Shown in pieces: positions 15,826-25,157 of a stretch of 36,227 nt of DNA (the stretch's first letter is position 1; the number at the start of each line of letters is the position of its first letter). Made by a program: the position numbers and the translations under genes. Below the pieces are notes generated by a model. It saw nothing but the letters and a program-made list of their open reading frames with translations, had not been told where the DNA came from and ran no database searches. This DNA comes from Thiotrichaceae bacterium (lineage in GTDB: Bacteria; Pseudomonadota; Gammaproteobacteria; Eutrophobiales; Eutrophobiaceae), in contig DUBV01000017.1 in assembly GCA_012960105.1 (NCBI GenBank), forward strand, positions 367 to 36,593, written 5' to 3'.

Positions 15826-15857
15826 TTCTATACTCCTTCAAATTAGATAAATTAGTT

Positions 15858-17012
15858 TTATGGCGCACCTGCAGCACGCATTGCTTCTTGTAACTTACGT
15901 TCACTAATGCCCAAATTCTTTGCCGCATTACTGAAATTTGGTGGTGGTGGACCTAATGCACGCATCAATGCTTGCTCACTAACACCCAATTTTTTAGCTG
16001 CCTCAGAAAGATCAGGACGTCCTCCTCCAGGCCCACCGCGCATATTACCGCCTCCGCTAGGAGGACCATTCCGTATATCTCCACCTTGTCGATTGCCTCC
16101 TCGTGTATCACCCCGCATATCACCTTGTGGTGATGGACGTCGTTCTAACATAGATTGGTCAACGACACCTTTAAAACAACCGAGGGTATACGGAAATTCA
16201 TTATTAATATGATAATGATATTCATCAATTTGATTACCAAGTCTGTCAATTGCCAAACCAATATGACCATGACATTCATCTAGCTCTTTGTTAGAGATTA
16301 TCTGACCATTTTCACCACGCGCACCATAGATACCAAAACCATCAAAGGCATAACCTAATTGTGGCGAGTGTTCTCCTGCATTACCTTGCTCAAAACAAGG
16401 TGAATTATGATGGTAATGGTATTGTCCTTGTTGTTGAGGATGGCCTTCGCAGGCATCGAATATTTCGTTTGCAACTGCATCGCGCTTATCAGCATCGAGT
16501 GCATTAAAAAAGACACCGCCACTTAAAGCAATCCCGATACTTCCCATAGGCAGACATGAAGGTTTGCTGGCAATTTTTGGATTCGAAGGTATCGCGTAAC
16601 TAAGTCGTTGCTGTTTAATCGAATTAGGATTGTGATCATATTGATAGGCTGTAGTCCCAGACTTAATCGGGAAATCTCCAGTTACATGATTTGGTAAACC
16701 ATTGCCGGTAACAGCAATATTTGGATTGCTTTCATCAAATTTGATGTTTGAATTCCATATCTTACTGCCCTTAACGAAAGGCTTCTTCAGAAAATAAACC
16801 GTACCATCTTCGCCTACCCATGGTCGGTTTAATGAACCTCCTAGTGAGGTGAATTGACAGGAATAAATCGTATCTCTAGCTGCTTTACCCATCGAACGAT
16901 GATCAACTGCACCCATGCCCTCACTATAACCTAGCTTCTGCCTTTGCGAATCAGCACTAACTGTTAATGTTGAAACAAGTAATACGGTCAATAATCCAAA
17001 TAATTTTTGCAT
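15858..17012 (-). CDS. Exported YHYH-domain protein
   Basis: A 384-residue protein with a signal peptide (M-Q-K-L-F-G-L-L-T-V-L-L-V, A-x-A cleavage near residue 20). The central YHYH domain (about 40–290) has Q-Y-H-Y-H-H-N-S-P, F-D-G-F-G-I-Y-G, C-H-G-H-I-G and D-E-Y-H-Y-H-I-N-N, with eight or more conserved His. These could bind metal. A Gly/Arg-rich linker follows (R-G-D-T-R-G-G-N-R-Q-G-G), then two near-repeat helices, A-A-K-K-L-G-V-S-E-Q-A-L and A-A-K-N-L-G-I-S-E-R-K-L. It lies between a small SH3-like gene (9 bp away) and aox (32 bp away). The function of YHYH proteins is not established. Confidence 0.9.
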   Translation of the reverse strand: MQKLFGLLTVLLVSTLTVSADSQRQKLGYSEGMGAVDHRSMGKAARDTIYSCQFTSLGGSLNRPWVGEDGTVYFLKKPFVKGSKIWNSNIKFDESNPNIAVTGNGLPNHVTGDFPIKSGTTAYQYDHNPNSIKQQRLSYAIPSNPKIASKPSCLPMGSIGIALSGGVFFNALDADKRDAVANEIFDACEGHPQQQGQYHYHHNSPCFEQGNAGEHSPQLGYAFDGFGIYGARGENGQIISNKELDECHGHIGLAIDRLGNQIDEYHYHINNEFPYTLGCFKGVVDQSMLERRPSPQGDMRGDTRGGNRQGGDIRNGPPSGGGNMRGGPGGGRPDLSEAAKKLGVSEQALMRALGPPPPNFSNAAKNLGISERKLQEAMRAAGAP

Positions 17013-17021
17013 GCGTAACCC

Positions 17022-17324
17022 CTATTTCCATATTTGCCACCATTTTTTATTACTATTCATAGCACGGGGGTGATTAGTCGTCTCTATTGTTTCTGCTTCT
17101 TTATTAATAAGTTCTAATAGGTCAGGAACAAACCAATACTCTGCATTTGGTTCTTCGAAAGCAACGTTGATAACATAATCATCCCTATCATCACCTATAT
17201 AACTAACACCGGTTGATGATGGACGGGTTTCTCCTAAAACTTCACCTATCTTTCCTGATAAACCTAATTCATCGGTTTTGTCAGAATTTAATATTTTTAC
17301 AGTATCGCCAAACGAAATTGTCAT
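17022..17324 (-). CDS. Small SH3-like unknown protein upstream of the YHYH gene
   Basis: A 100-residue cytoplasmic protein with a pattern of short strands: F-G-D-T-V-K-I-L-N, G-L-S-G-K-I-G-E-V-L-G-E-T, V-I-N-V-A-F-E-E, Y-W-F-V-P-D-L-L-E-L-I. This looks like an SH3/KOW-type beta barrel in which the last strand ends at a Pro-Asp-Leu. The C-terminal tail is basic and Trp-rich (K-K-W-W-Q-I-W-K). It is the first gene of the unit with the YHYH protein (9-bp gap) and aox. No function is proposed. Confidence 0.75.
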   Translation of the reverse strand: MTISFGDTVKILNSDKTDELGLSGKIGEVLGETRPSSTGVSYIGDDRDDYVINVAFEEPNAEYWFVPDLLELINKEAETIETTNHPRAMNSNKKWWQIWK

Positions 17325-17370
17325 TTACTTTATTTTCTACCTTTATATATATGTAATGTTTTAATAGTAA

Positions 17371-19011
17371 TCAAGCTATAGCCTCGAAATTTATACGTGG
17401 CACGGCTGAAAGCAATTCTTTTGTATATTCATTTTGTGGATTCATCAAGACTTGTTCTACATCGCCTTGCTCGACTATTTTTCCTTGATACATCACGGCA
17501 ACCGTATGCGCGATATATTCAACGACACTAATATTATGCGTAATGAACAAATATCCTAATTGATGTTCTTTTTGCAATGACCTTAATAAAGCCAATATCT
17601 GCGATTGCACTGATACATCGAGCGCACTCGTCGGCTCATCACAAATAATTAATTTTGGTTTTACCGCCAAAGCACGTGCAATACAAATACGTTGGCGTTG
17701 ACCGCCCGAGAATTCATGTGGATAGCGGTTTTGATGTTCTGCTAACAAACCAACTTGTTCCAGTAATTCGATAGTCGCTTGGTCACGTTGTTGTTTACTC
17801 TCGCCTATTCCCTGAGCCAGCATGCCTTCCTGTATGATATCCCTAATCATCATTCTGGGATTCATTGATGAATACGGATCTTGAAAAACAATCTGTATTT
17901 CTGAACGCTTCTTTCTTAAGTCTGCGGCATCCAATGCACTTAAATTTTGACCTTCATATAAAACTTCACCGTCCGTCGTGTGCAATAATTGCAAAATACC
18001 TTTGCCCATTGTTGTTTTACCACTACCCGACTCACCAACGACAGCAACCGTTTCACCAGCATGTACATCGATAGAAACACCATCAACGGCACGTACATTA
18101 CCTACGATTTTTTTAAATAATCCTTTGCGTATTGGGTAATATACTTTTAGGTCACGAACTTTCAATAAACATTGTTCGTCCGTACGCTTGACTTCAACTT
18201 CATTATTTTCAACTTGTCGCTTTTCCCAACTTGGGATCGCATCAAATAGCTGCAAGGTGTAAGGATGCTCCGGTTTAGCAAACAAGCTTTGCTTATCTTT
18301 AGCTTCAACTATTTTTCCATTCTTCATAACAGCAACATGATCTGCCATTTGCGAAGTCACACCTAGATCATGTGTAATAAAAAGAATCGCCATGCCGGTA
18401 TCTTTTTGTAGTTTATTTAACAGCTCTAGCACTTGTGCTTGTATGGTGACATCAAGTGCCGTTGTCGGTTCGTCGGCAATTAATAATTCTGGTTCCCCGG
18501 CTAATGCCATTGCAATCATTATGCGTTGTTTCATGCCGCCAGAAAACTGATGCGGGTATTCATTAATTCTGCGATCAGGTTCAGGAATTCCAACTGCATC
18601 TAATAATTCTATACTACGTTTTAGACACTGAGTTTTTGATAAACTTTTATGTCTATAAAGTGTTTCACCGATTTGTTGCCCTGCAGTTAATACTGGATTC
18701 AAAGATGTCTGCGGCTCCTGAAAAATCATACCAATCTTTGCACCACGCACATCGCGCATTTTACTTTCCGGTAATTTAAATAAATCTTGCCCTTTTAAAA
18801 TAACTTCGCCACCGCTAATTTTTGCAGCAGCTGGGAGTAAACGCATAATTGATAATGCACTGAGAGATTTACCACTACCCGACTCACCCAACAGAACAAA
18901 TGTTTCTCCTCGATTTATAGTAAAGCTAACATCGTCAACCACGTTGACTTTATTTTCTCCCGTGCCAATACACGTAGTCAGATGTTTAACTTCCAATAAA
19001 GAATCAGACAT
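17371..19011 (-). CDS. yejF: Dual-ATPase subunit of a peptide ABC transporter (YejF-like)
   Basis: A 546-residue protein with two fused ATP-binding domains. The first has G-E-S-G-S-G-K-S and L-S-G… replaced by the usual F-S-G-G-M-K-Q-R signature; the second has G-E-S-G-S-G-K-T-T and F-S-G-G-Q-R-Q-R. Both have Walker B (L-L-I-A-D-E-P-T-T and L-I-I-C-D-E-P-T-S) and switch His. Fusion in one chain is the YejF layout of the oligopeptide importer class. It lies on the cytoplasmic side and drives uptake of peptide bound by the solute-binding protein. Its ATG is two bases after the stop of the thioesterase gene. It is the last gene of the operon. Confidence 0.92.
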   Translation of the reverse strand: MSDSLLEVKHLTTCIGTGENKVNVVDDVSFTINRGETFVLLGESGSGKSLSALSIMRLLPAAAKISGGEVILKGQDLFKLPESKMRDVRGAKIGMIFQEPQTSLNPVLTAGQQIGETLYRHKSLSKTQCLKRSIELLDAVGIPEPDRRINEYPHQFSGGMKQRIMIAMALAGEPELLIADEPTTALDVTIQAQVLELLNKLQKDTGMAILFITHDLGVTSQMADHVAVMKNGKIVEAKDKQSLFAKPEHPYTLQLFDAIPSWEKRQVENNEVEVKRTDEQCLLKVRDLKVYYPIRKGLFKKIVGNVRAVDGVSIDVHAGETVAVVGESGSGKTTMGKGILQLLHTTDGEVLYEGQNLSALDAADLRKKRSEIQIVFQDPYSSMNPRMMIRDIIQEGMLAQGIGESKQQRDQATIELLEQVGLLAEHQNRYPHEFSGGQRQRICIARALAVKPKLIICDEPTSALDVSVQSQILALLRSLQKEHQLGYLFITHNISVVEYIAHTVAVMYQGKIVEQGDVEQVLMNPQNEYTKELLSAVPRINFEAIA

Positions 19012-19013
19012 AA

Positions 19014-19415
19014 TTATTTTTCATCCAGTTCAGGTAACTTTCGCGGTTTACGATTTTCATCTAATGCAACATAGGTTAACTCGGCCTCTGTTACTTTAAC
19101 GATTTGTTTATTTGCCGGATTACGTTCAGCATAAACCTCAACTTTAACTGTGATTGAGGTATATCCTGTTTTTATAATTTCAGCGTAACAACTGATAAGA
19201 TCACCTACATATACGGCCTCATGAAACTCAAATGATTTAGCGCCAACGGTTGCTATACGTCCTTTTGCGCGTTCCAGTGCGGGTATCGAACCGGCAATAT
19301 CAACCTGCGACATAATCCAGCCACCAAATATACTACCACCGGAATTTGTATCCTTCGGCATCGCAGCAACTCTAATTGCTGGCTGCTTATCCTTTGGTAA
19401 TTGTGTGTTTGTCAT
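19014..19415 (-). CDS. yciA: YciA-type acyl-CoA thioesterase inside the transporter operon
   Basis: A 133-residue single-hotdog-domain acyl-CoA thioesterase. The motif G-S-I-F-G-G-W-I-M-S-Q-V-D-I-A-G matches YciA, and D-T-N-S-G-G carries the family Asp. A second helix region with V-K-V-T-E-A-E-L-T-Y-V-A follows. YciA hydrolyses acyl-CoA of broad chain length in the cytosol. It is placed between the permease gene (12 bp upstream) and the ATPase gene (2 bp downstream), clearly inside one transcription unit, where no acyl-CoA enzyme is normally found. Confidence 0.92.
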   Translation of the reverse strand: MTNTQLPKDKQPAIRVAAMPKDTNSGGSIFGGWIMSQVDIAGSIPALERAKGRIATVGAKSFEFHEAVYVGDLISCYAEIIKTGYTSITVKVEVYAERNPANKQIVKVTEAELTYVALDENRKPRKLPELDEK

Positions 19416-19427
19416 TTTAATTATTAT

Positions 19428-20828
19428 TTAGTTTTCTCTGATTCTTGGATCAAATGCATCTCTTACTGCATCAGAAAATAAATTAGCCGATAACACAAGA
19501 ATGAACATAAAAATGAATGCTGCTGCTAACGACCACCAAACCACAGGATCGCGCGCTATTTCTAAACGCGCACTGTTAATCATATTTCCCCAACTGTGCA
19601 TGCTAGGATCAACACCTATACCGACATAAGAAAGAACCGCTTCGGCAAGAACCAAACCACTAAAATCTAACACAATCGAAATCATGACAATATGCATAAC
19701 GTTTGGTAATAAATGACGTAACATAATTCTCAGGTTACCAACGCCAAAAGCCTGTGCTGCCTGAACATAATCCACTTCACGTAACTTGAGAGTTTCAGCT
19801 CTTAACAACCGACATAGTCCAGTCCAACTGGTGATACCCAAAATGATACAAAGAAATAATAATCTTAAGTCGCCTCGCTGTTCGAGACTACTAAAGTCGG
19901 CTTCATGATTACTAATATAAACTTGCAACAATAAAATAGACGCAGCGATTAATAACACCCCAGGAATGGAATTTAATGTGGTATAGAGGTATTGAATAAC
20001 ATCATCAATCCAACCACGAAAATACCCCGCCATTAAACCCGTCATAATTGCGAACGGCAACATGATTAAGGTAGTTAAGGTTCCTATAACAAGACCTGTA
20101 CGAATACTTTTCAGCGATTGATAGAGTACATCTTGCCCTACTTTGTCTGTACCAAAGACGTGATAGCTTTGAGATAAACAAATAACACAAGTGAATATTG
20201 TAATAATGAGACACAACGTAATAAATATGGCATACCATGGAACAGGTAATTCATTACGCACACATTTATTCATGGTTTCTTTAAAACCTAGATTATTTCT
20301 TTTACTTAATATTAAAAGAATAATTCCAGTAACGCTTACACTAACTAATAAACCGAGAAAAAAAGAAATCAATATTCGTTTTATTATATCTGTATTACTT
20401 TGAGATGAAGGATCATCGAGATGCGCACCACCATATTTTAATCTAGGATAAGTTCTAATTTGTGTGCCATCTGTCTGCTCAATCATTTCTTTCGAAAAAG
20501 CATAACTAGCCAACGGCGCAGAATAGGTTCTTTCCGTATTATTTCGAAGATCGCCAAGTAATACGTCTAGTACACTTGAAATTTCAGATGAATAAACAGG
20601 TTCGTTAGAATCACTTGCCTCTAATCTGGGATGAAAATGTAAGGAATCGAATAAACCAAACACAATGTAGACAAAAAGAATAATCGCCGCCGACATCGCT
20701 ATAGGCCGACGAGTAACATCACGCCACGGTGCACGTAGATGTTCATGTCCTCTCGCATAAAGCACAAAGCCTAGCACCATGAATACCAGCAGGAAGATAA
20801 GTCCATCAGTGATGAAGATGACTGGCAT
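19428..20828 (-). CDS. yejE: Peptide ABC transporter permease (YejE-like), long form
   Basis: A 466-residue inner-membrane permease. The C-terminal half is a standard DppC/OppC/YejE permease: transmembrane helices, a cytoplasmic coupling loop with E-A-A-type substitute A-E-T-L-K-L-R-E-V-D-Y-V-Q-A-A-Q-A-F-G, then helices and the conserved S-W-G-N-M-I. The N-terminal about 180 residues, with two helices and a long polar insert (S-D-S-N-E-P-V-Y-S-S), are longer than in E. coli YejE. It is separated from the upstream permease gene by 2 bp. It forms the channel with the other permease. Confidence 0.9.
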   Translation of the reverse strand: MPVIFITDGLIFLLVFMVLGFVLYARGHEHLRAPWRDVTRRPIAMSAAIILFVYIVFGLFDSLHFHPRLEASDSNEPVYSSEISSVLDVLLGDLRNNTERTYSAPLASYAFSKEMIEQTDGTQIRTYPRLKYGGAHLDDPSSQSNTDIIKRILISFFLGLLVSVSVTGIILLILSKRNNLGFKETMNKCVRNELPVPWYAIFITLCLIITIFTCVICLSQSYHVFGTDKVGQDVLYQSLKSIRTGLVIGTLTTLIMLPFAIMTGLMAGYFRGWIDDVIQYLYTTLNSIPGVLLIAASILLLQVYISNHEADFSSLEQRGDLRLLFLCIILGITSWTGLCRLLRAETLKLREVDYVQAAQAFGVGNLRIMLRHLLPNVMHIVMISIVLDFSGLVLAEAVLSYVGIGVDPSMHSWGNMINSARLEIARDPVVWWSLAAAFIFMFILVLSANLFSDAVRDAFDPRIREN

Positions 20829-20830
20829 AA

Positions 20831-21808
20831 TTAATTCAATCTCACTCTTGGGTCGACTAGGGTGTAAGATATATCGGTCAGTATCAAACCGATTATGTAC
20901 AACACTGAACCAAGGAAAACCATCGAACGAACAATGGCAAAATCCTGACTACTAATCGCATCAATGGTGTAACTACCCAAACCAGGGATTGCAAAAAATG
21001 ATTCTACAATCAAACTACCCATGAATAGACTGGGTAAAATAACGACAACACCTGTCAATATAGGAATGAGTCCATTCATAAGAACATGTTTGTATAAAAC
21101 GCTAGTTTCAGACAAACCTTTTGCTTTTGCTGTTCTGACATAATCTTTCCCCATCTCTTCGAGAAAAATAGTTCGATACCAGCGTGTGCTTGCGCCTATA
21201 CCACCGATTAGACCAATGAACACAGGTAACACTATAAATTTTATTGAATTGAATCCTGTGTCATAGCCCGATATAGGAACTAAATGCAGAAGTTTACCAA
21301 TCAAAAACTGACCACCAATGATATAAAACAAACCTGATACAGACATCATGGCAACACAAAGAATCACACCTGATACATCAATATAACTACCTCGAAAAAA
21401 TGCGAGTATTAAACCAAAAGTAATATAAGCCAACAAACCAAAGACCAATCCAGGAACAGTAATAGAAAGACTAGGCAACATCCTTTGACCAATATCGTAA
21501 CTAATATCTCGTCCACTATCAGAACGACCAAAATCAAATAAAAATAGCTTAACGGAATTCTGAAAGAAAATAGTCTCTGTTACTTTTCCTACGGCCTGCG
21601 CATTATTATTCCAGAGTATCGGCTTGTCATAACCGCGCTCTTCTTTCCATTTAGTAATCGCTGCTTCGCTAATATGCTTATCACCCAATTGCATACGCGC
21701 CATATCATCAGGTGTATTAACAACAAAAAATAAAACAAAGGTAATTATATTCACACCAATTAATATTGGTATCGCGTAAGCTATACGTCGTAAGATGTAA
21801 TTGATCAT
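20831..21808 (-). CDS. yejB: Peptide ABC transporter permease (YejB/DppB-like)
   Basis: A 325-residue permease with an N-terminal helix starting M-I-N-Y-I-L-R-R-I-A-Y-A-I-P-I-L-I-G-V-N, typical of DppB/OppB/YejB. Six or so helices follow, with the coupling loop G-K-D-Y-V-R-T-A-K-A-K-G-L-S-E, the D-Y-x-R-T-A-x-A-K-G consensus. The ATG overlaps the upstream solute-binding protein gene by four bases (ATGA), so the two are coupled. It should form the inner-membrane channel with the YejE-like protein. Confidence 0.92.
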   Translation of the reverse strand: MINYILRRIAYAIPILIGVNIITFVLFFVVNTPDDMARMQLGDKHISEAAITKWKEERGYDKPILWNNNAQAVGKVTETIFFQNSVKLFLFDFGRSDSGRDISYDIGQRMLPSLSITVPGLVFGLLAYITFGLILAFFRGSYIDVSGVILCVAMMSVSGLFYIIGGQFLIGKLLHLVPISGYDTGFNSIKFIVLPVFIGLIGGIGASTRWYRTIFLEEMGKDYVRTAKAKGLSETSVLYKHVLMNGLIPILTGVVVILPSLFMGSLIVESFFAIPGLGSYTIDAISSQDFAIVRSMVFLGSVLYIIGLILTDISYTLVDPRVRLN

Positions 21809-23988
21809 AAAATTGATTCTGTTTCCCTACGACGATAAGAAATAATAGCCGGCAACAAGATAGCGACCATAATTAAAATAATGAGCGCAATCGGCCACCA
21901 TGTCGGTTGATTCCAGTCAGATCGTTTTTCTGCACGTCTCATAGGCTCAACGCGTTTGTACTTAAGCGTATTATTCGCCATTAAATTTGGCTTGGAATTT
22001 TTATACCAACCATGATGCAAAGAAAAGCCAACCGGATGAAAACCCCATAACCACGGTGCATCTTTTCTAACAATCTCCACCATCTGATTGATGACCTCTA
22101 AACGTTCTGGACTATTATTCATACTTTTCATCTGATTAAATAATTCATCAAATTCAGCATTGTTATAATTCGAAGCATTTTCGCCACTGTATTCAACCTT
22201 TCCATTCGGACCATAAAGCAAAAAGAAAAAATTTTCCGGATCTGGATAATCTGCATTCCAACCCCATTGATATATTTGCGCCGTACCTTTTCTGATTTTT
22301 TCCTGAAAACGATTATAGTCCGTCGCCCGTATAACAAGATTAATTCCTAATTTTGAAAACTGTTTACGCATCCAATCAAATGTCGCTTTTGCTCCGGGTC
22401 CCGCTGCAGGAGTATCCAGATTCAAAACTAAAGGTTTGCCCGTCGCTTGTTCGCGGCCATTAGGATAACCTGCTTGAACCATTAGTTGCTTTGCTTGTTC
22501 GATATCACGTCTTACCGCTCGCCCCTCTTTTAATTCATAGACATAAGGATTGATACCCTCTTTGTCTTCAACTGCGCCAAAAATTCCAGGAGGGATAGGA
22601 CCTTGCGAAGGTTTGCCGCGTCCGTTGGCAAAAATAGAAATGTATTCTTCGTAATCAACAGCAATAGAAATGGCACGTCTTAGTAATCTAGCTCGCTCAT
22701 TATCTCCACCAATAACATCATCTGCCATATTAAATCCCATATAAGATGTTGATGTTGTTACTGCCGTAATTAAACGGATACCCTTACCCTGCATTTCAGG
22801 CGTTAACTCAGCATCGCCTCCGGTATTAAACTGTACTGCTTGATCAAAGCTGTCCGATGCTATTCCTGAAGTATCATAATAACCTTGTAAAAATTTATTC
22901 CATGAAGGGATTGATTCTTTCTCCAGGCTATAAATTGCTATATCTATAAACGGCATTTTCTTACCGGCATCTTCTAAAAGCCCTAATGCTCTATCACCTT
23001 CCGCTCCTTCTTCAGGATAAGTCTCTCCTCTGAAATTTGGATTACGTTCCAACACCATTCGCCGATTTGGATTGTTTTCTGCCAACATGAAAGGTCCTGT
23101 CCCAACGGGATACCAATCAAGTGTGATGTTTTTATCTTCCATCCCATCTTGGGAATAAAAATATTCCGCTTCCCATGGCATCGGTGCAAAAAAAGTCATT
23201 GATAACCAATAAAGAAATTGCGGATATTTTTGTTTTAACGTTATTTCGAATGTCGTCTTATCTATAACTCTTACGCCCGGCAAGTCATAGTTATTCAAAT
23301 TAATATAATTCTTTTCTGAACTATCAAGTTCATGTAGTTCTTTGGCTAGATGATTCAAACCGACAATATATTTTCCCATTAAACCAGCTATAGGAGAATG
23401 AATTTTTGGATGCGCCATTCTTTTAATCTGATAGACATAATCTTCAGCAAGTACTTCTCTTGTACCGACGACATCAAAATCTGATAAAGCATGAATATTT
23501 TCTAACTTATCTGGAGAAAGATCATGATAAAGATATTCATCATTCGCGGCTTTCGCAAAAGCCGGATGCGGTTGAAATAAAATGTCTGACTTAATCGAGA
23601 TTCTATATTTAACATGATCGATTTTTTCAGCTTCAACATCTTCAGGCAAAACCTGCCCTTCACTATCGAAATACACCGGCTTGGGTAATTCAGTTGCAGT
23701 CAGTGGAACCAACTCATAAGGACGCTTCAAAAAGTGATATTGCAGCGGTGGTTCGTAAATCTGCCCGAGGAATATATATTCATTAGCACTGTATGAACTA
23801 ACAGGATCTAAATGTTTAGGACGTTCCCGAAAGGAATCGTAATAAATACGTTTTGACGCATCCTGTTCGGGATAAGGGTTATTCCACTCTGATTGCTCAC
23901 AACCTGAACAAAGCAGAAATAAACCGATAAATACCCCACTCAAGCCTGACTTCGTCCAATTTATTATTTTTATGTATTTTGTCGTCAC
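21805..23988 (-). CDS. Peptide ABC transporter solute-binding protein with lipobox and C-terminal membrane helix
   Basis: A 727-residue family 5 (peptide/nickel-type) binding protein, larger than YejA or OppA. The N-terminus has a hydrophobic stretch and a lipobox L-L-C-S-G-C, so it should be lipid-anchored in the periplasm. Family signatures include G-T-G-P-F-M-L-A-E-N-N and R-R-A-I-S-I-A-V-D-Y-E-E-Y. At the very end, after W-W-P, there is a further helix A-L-I-I-L-I-M-V-A-I-L-L-P-A-I, followed by basic R-R-R, so the chain looks anchored at both ends. The start is a GTG at 23988; a TATAAT (23995–24000) lies so close that the message may be nearly leaderless, or the true start could be further in. 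Confidence 0.9.
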   Translation of the reverse strand: MTTKYIKIINWTKSGLSGVFIGLFLLCSGCEQSEWNNPYPEQDASKRIYYDSFRERPKHLDPVSSYSANEYIFLGQIYEPPLQYHFLKRPYELVPLTATELPKPVYFDSEGQVLPEDVEAEKIDHVKYRISIKSDILFQPHPAFAKAANDEYLYHDLSPDKLENIHALSDFDVVGTREVLAEDYVYQIKRMAHPKIHSPIAGLMGKYIVGLNHLAKELHELDSSEKNYINLNNYDLPGVRVIDKTTFEITLKQKYPQFLYWLSMTFFAPMPWEAEYFYSQDGMEDKNITLDWYPVGTGPFMLAENNPNRRMVLERNPNFRGETYPEEGAEGDRALGLLEDAGKKMPFIDIAIYSLEKESIPSWNKFLQGYYDTSGIASDSFDQAVQFNTGGDAELTPEMQGKGIRLITAVTTSTSYMGFNMADDVIGGDNERARLLRRAISIAVDYEEYISIFANGRGKPSQGPIPPGIFGAVEDKEGINPYVYELKEGRAVRRDIEQAKQLMVQAGYPNGREQATGKPLVLNLDTPAAGPGAKATFDWMRKQFSKLGINLVIRATDYNRFQEKIRKGTAQIYQWGWNADYPDPENFFFLLYGPNGKVEYSGENASNYNNAEFDELFNQMKSMNNSPERLEVINQMVEIVRKDAPWLWGFHPVGFSLHHGWYKNSKPNLMANNTLKYKRVEPMRRAEKRSDWNQPTWWPIALIILIMVAILLPAIISYRRRETESIL

Positions 23989-24075
23989 CTGTCCATTATA
24001 AACGTGCTCATTTTTCTGTACACTTAATTACATAAACAAGAAAATTCTAATAATAAGCTTCAGAAGGATAAACAG

Positions 24076-24852
24076 ATGGGATTACTAGATAATAAACGCG
24101 CTTTAATCGTTGGTGTTGCCAGCAATAAGTCAATTGCCTGGGGTATTGCTCAAGCAATGCACCGTGAAGGGGCTGAAATAGCCTTTACCTATCAAAATGA
24201 CCGGTTACGCGGCAGAGTTGAAAAATTTGCGGAAGAAGTTGGCTCCGAAATAGTCGTCCCCTGTGATGTCGCCAAAGATGAAGAGATCACTGGTGTTTTC
24301 GAACATCTGGATAATTATTGGGATGGATTAGATATTCTTATTCATTCGGTGGCTTTTGCTCCTAAAGAGCAGCTTGATGGCGAATATCTTGAAAATGTAA
24401 CCCGTGAGGGCTTTCTGACCGCCCATGAAATCAGTTCTTATAGTTTTGCCGCTCTTGGCGATGCTTCCAGAGAAATGATGAAAGGTCGAAATGGTTCGAT
24501 GTTAACCCTGAGTTATATAGGCGCTGTACGTGCTATGCCTAACTACAATGTCATGGGTGTCGCCAAAGCCAGCCTCGAAGCAAACGTTCGTTATATGGCT
24601 TCTAGCCTTGGTCCCGAAGGTATACGTGTTAATGCCATATCTGCCGGCCCTATCCGTACATTAGCTTCTGCAGGTATCGCTGGTATGCGTGATTTCCTGA
24701 ATCATGTCGAAAAAGTATCGCCTTTAAGACGCAATGTCACTATTGATGAAGTCGGTAACGTTGCTGCATTTTTGTGTTCGGATCACGCATCAGCGATTAC
24801 CGGTGAAATTACTTATGTGGATAGTGGCTTCAATTCTATCGGCATGGCATAA
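24076..24852 (+). CDS. fabI: Enoyl-[acyl-carrier-protein] reductase (NADH)
   Basis: A 258-residue protein of normal length. The start has AGAAGGATAAACAG upstream. It has the FabI nucleotide motif [24 protein letters not shown], and the catalytic tyrosines Tyr147 and Tyr157 with Lys164 (Y-N-V-M-G-V-A-K), numbered one above E. coli. It reduces enoyl-ACP in the last step of each fatty-acid elongation cycle and is the target of triclosan-type inhibitors. It is divergent from the transporter operon by 87 bp and not part of it. Confidence 0.97.
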   Translation: MGLLDNKRALIVGVASNKSIAWGIAQAMHREGAEIAFTYQNDRLRGRVEKFAEEVGSEIVVPCDVAKDEEITGVFEHLDNYWDGLDILIHSVAFAPKEQLDGEYLENVTREGFLTAHEISSYSFAALGDASREMMKGRNGSMLTLSYIGAVRAMPNYNVMGVAKASLEANVRYMASSLGPEGIRVNAISAGPIRTLASAGIAGMRDFLNHVEKVSPLRRNVTIDEVGNVAAFLCSDHASAITGEITYVDSGFNSIGMA

Positions 24853-25157
24853 AGGCACTTATAAAAATGCACTTTTTTCGTGATTTAATATGCCGTTCAT
24901 TGAAAGATATGCGCGGTAGCTGCGTCGACTCCGCACTCGAATACTCACAGAGTACGATGTCCTCATGTATTAACCATACACTCCGGTTCTGCGTGCGGCG
25001 CCTCCTTGCATTTATGCACATGGATGTACTGTATGCTGGTTTTGCAGGAGCAAAAACCAGCCACAAAAAATCACTATTTTTAAAAGCACCTTAATACTGG
25101 GTATATTTTCACTCTGCTTGCATGAATTCATCTACATAAATAGAAGGATTAATACAC
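24853..25157. other. 305-bp structured intergenic region with no clear gene
   Basis: The open frames in this gap have no RBS and atypical composition. On the minus strand the region reads as a compact GC-richer block (about 24905–25015), containing C-C-G-G-A-G-T-G-T-A-T-G then A-T-A-C-A-T-G-A-G-G-A. Two GGA motifs thus flank a GTAT…ATAC palindrome. Further on there is a near-perfect hairpin GCTGGTTTT-gcaggagc-AAAAACCAGC (25037–25063). These may be remnants of an RNA element or 3' UTR; I cannot name it. A promoter for the symporter must also lie here. Confidence 0.35.

Noticed and set aside
24867-25094. 75-codon frame in the fabI–symporter gap
   Set aside because: No RBS, unusual composition, and it lies over structured sequence on the other strand.
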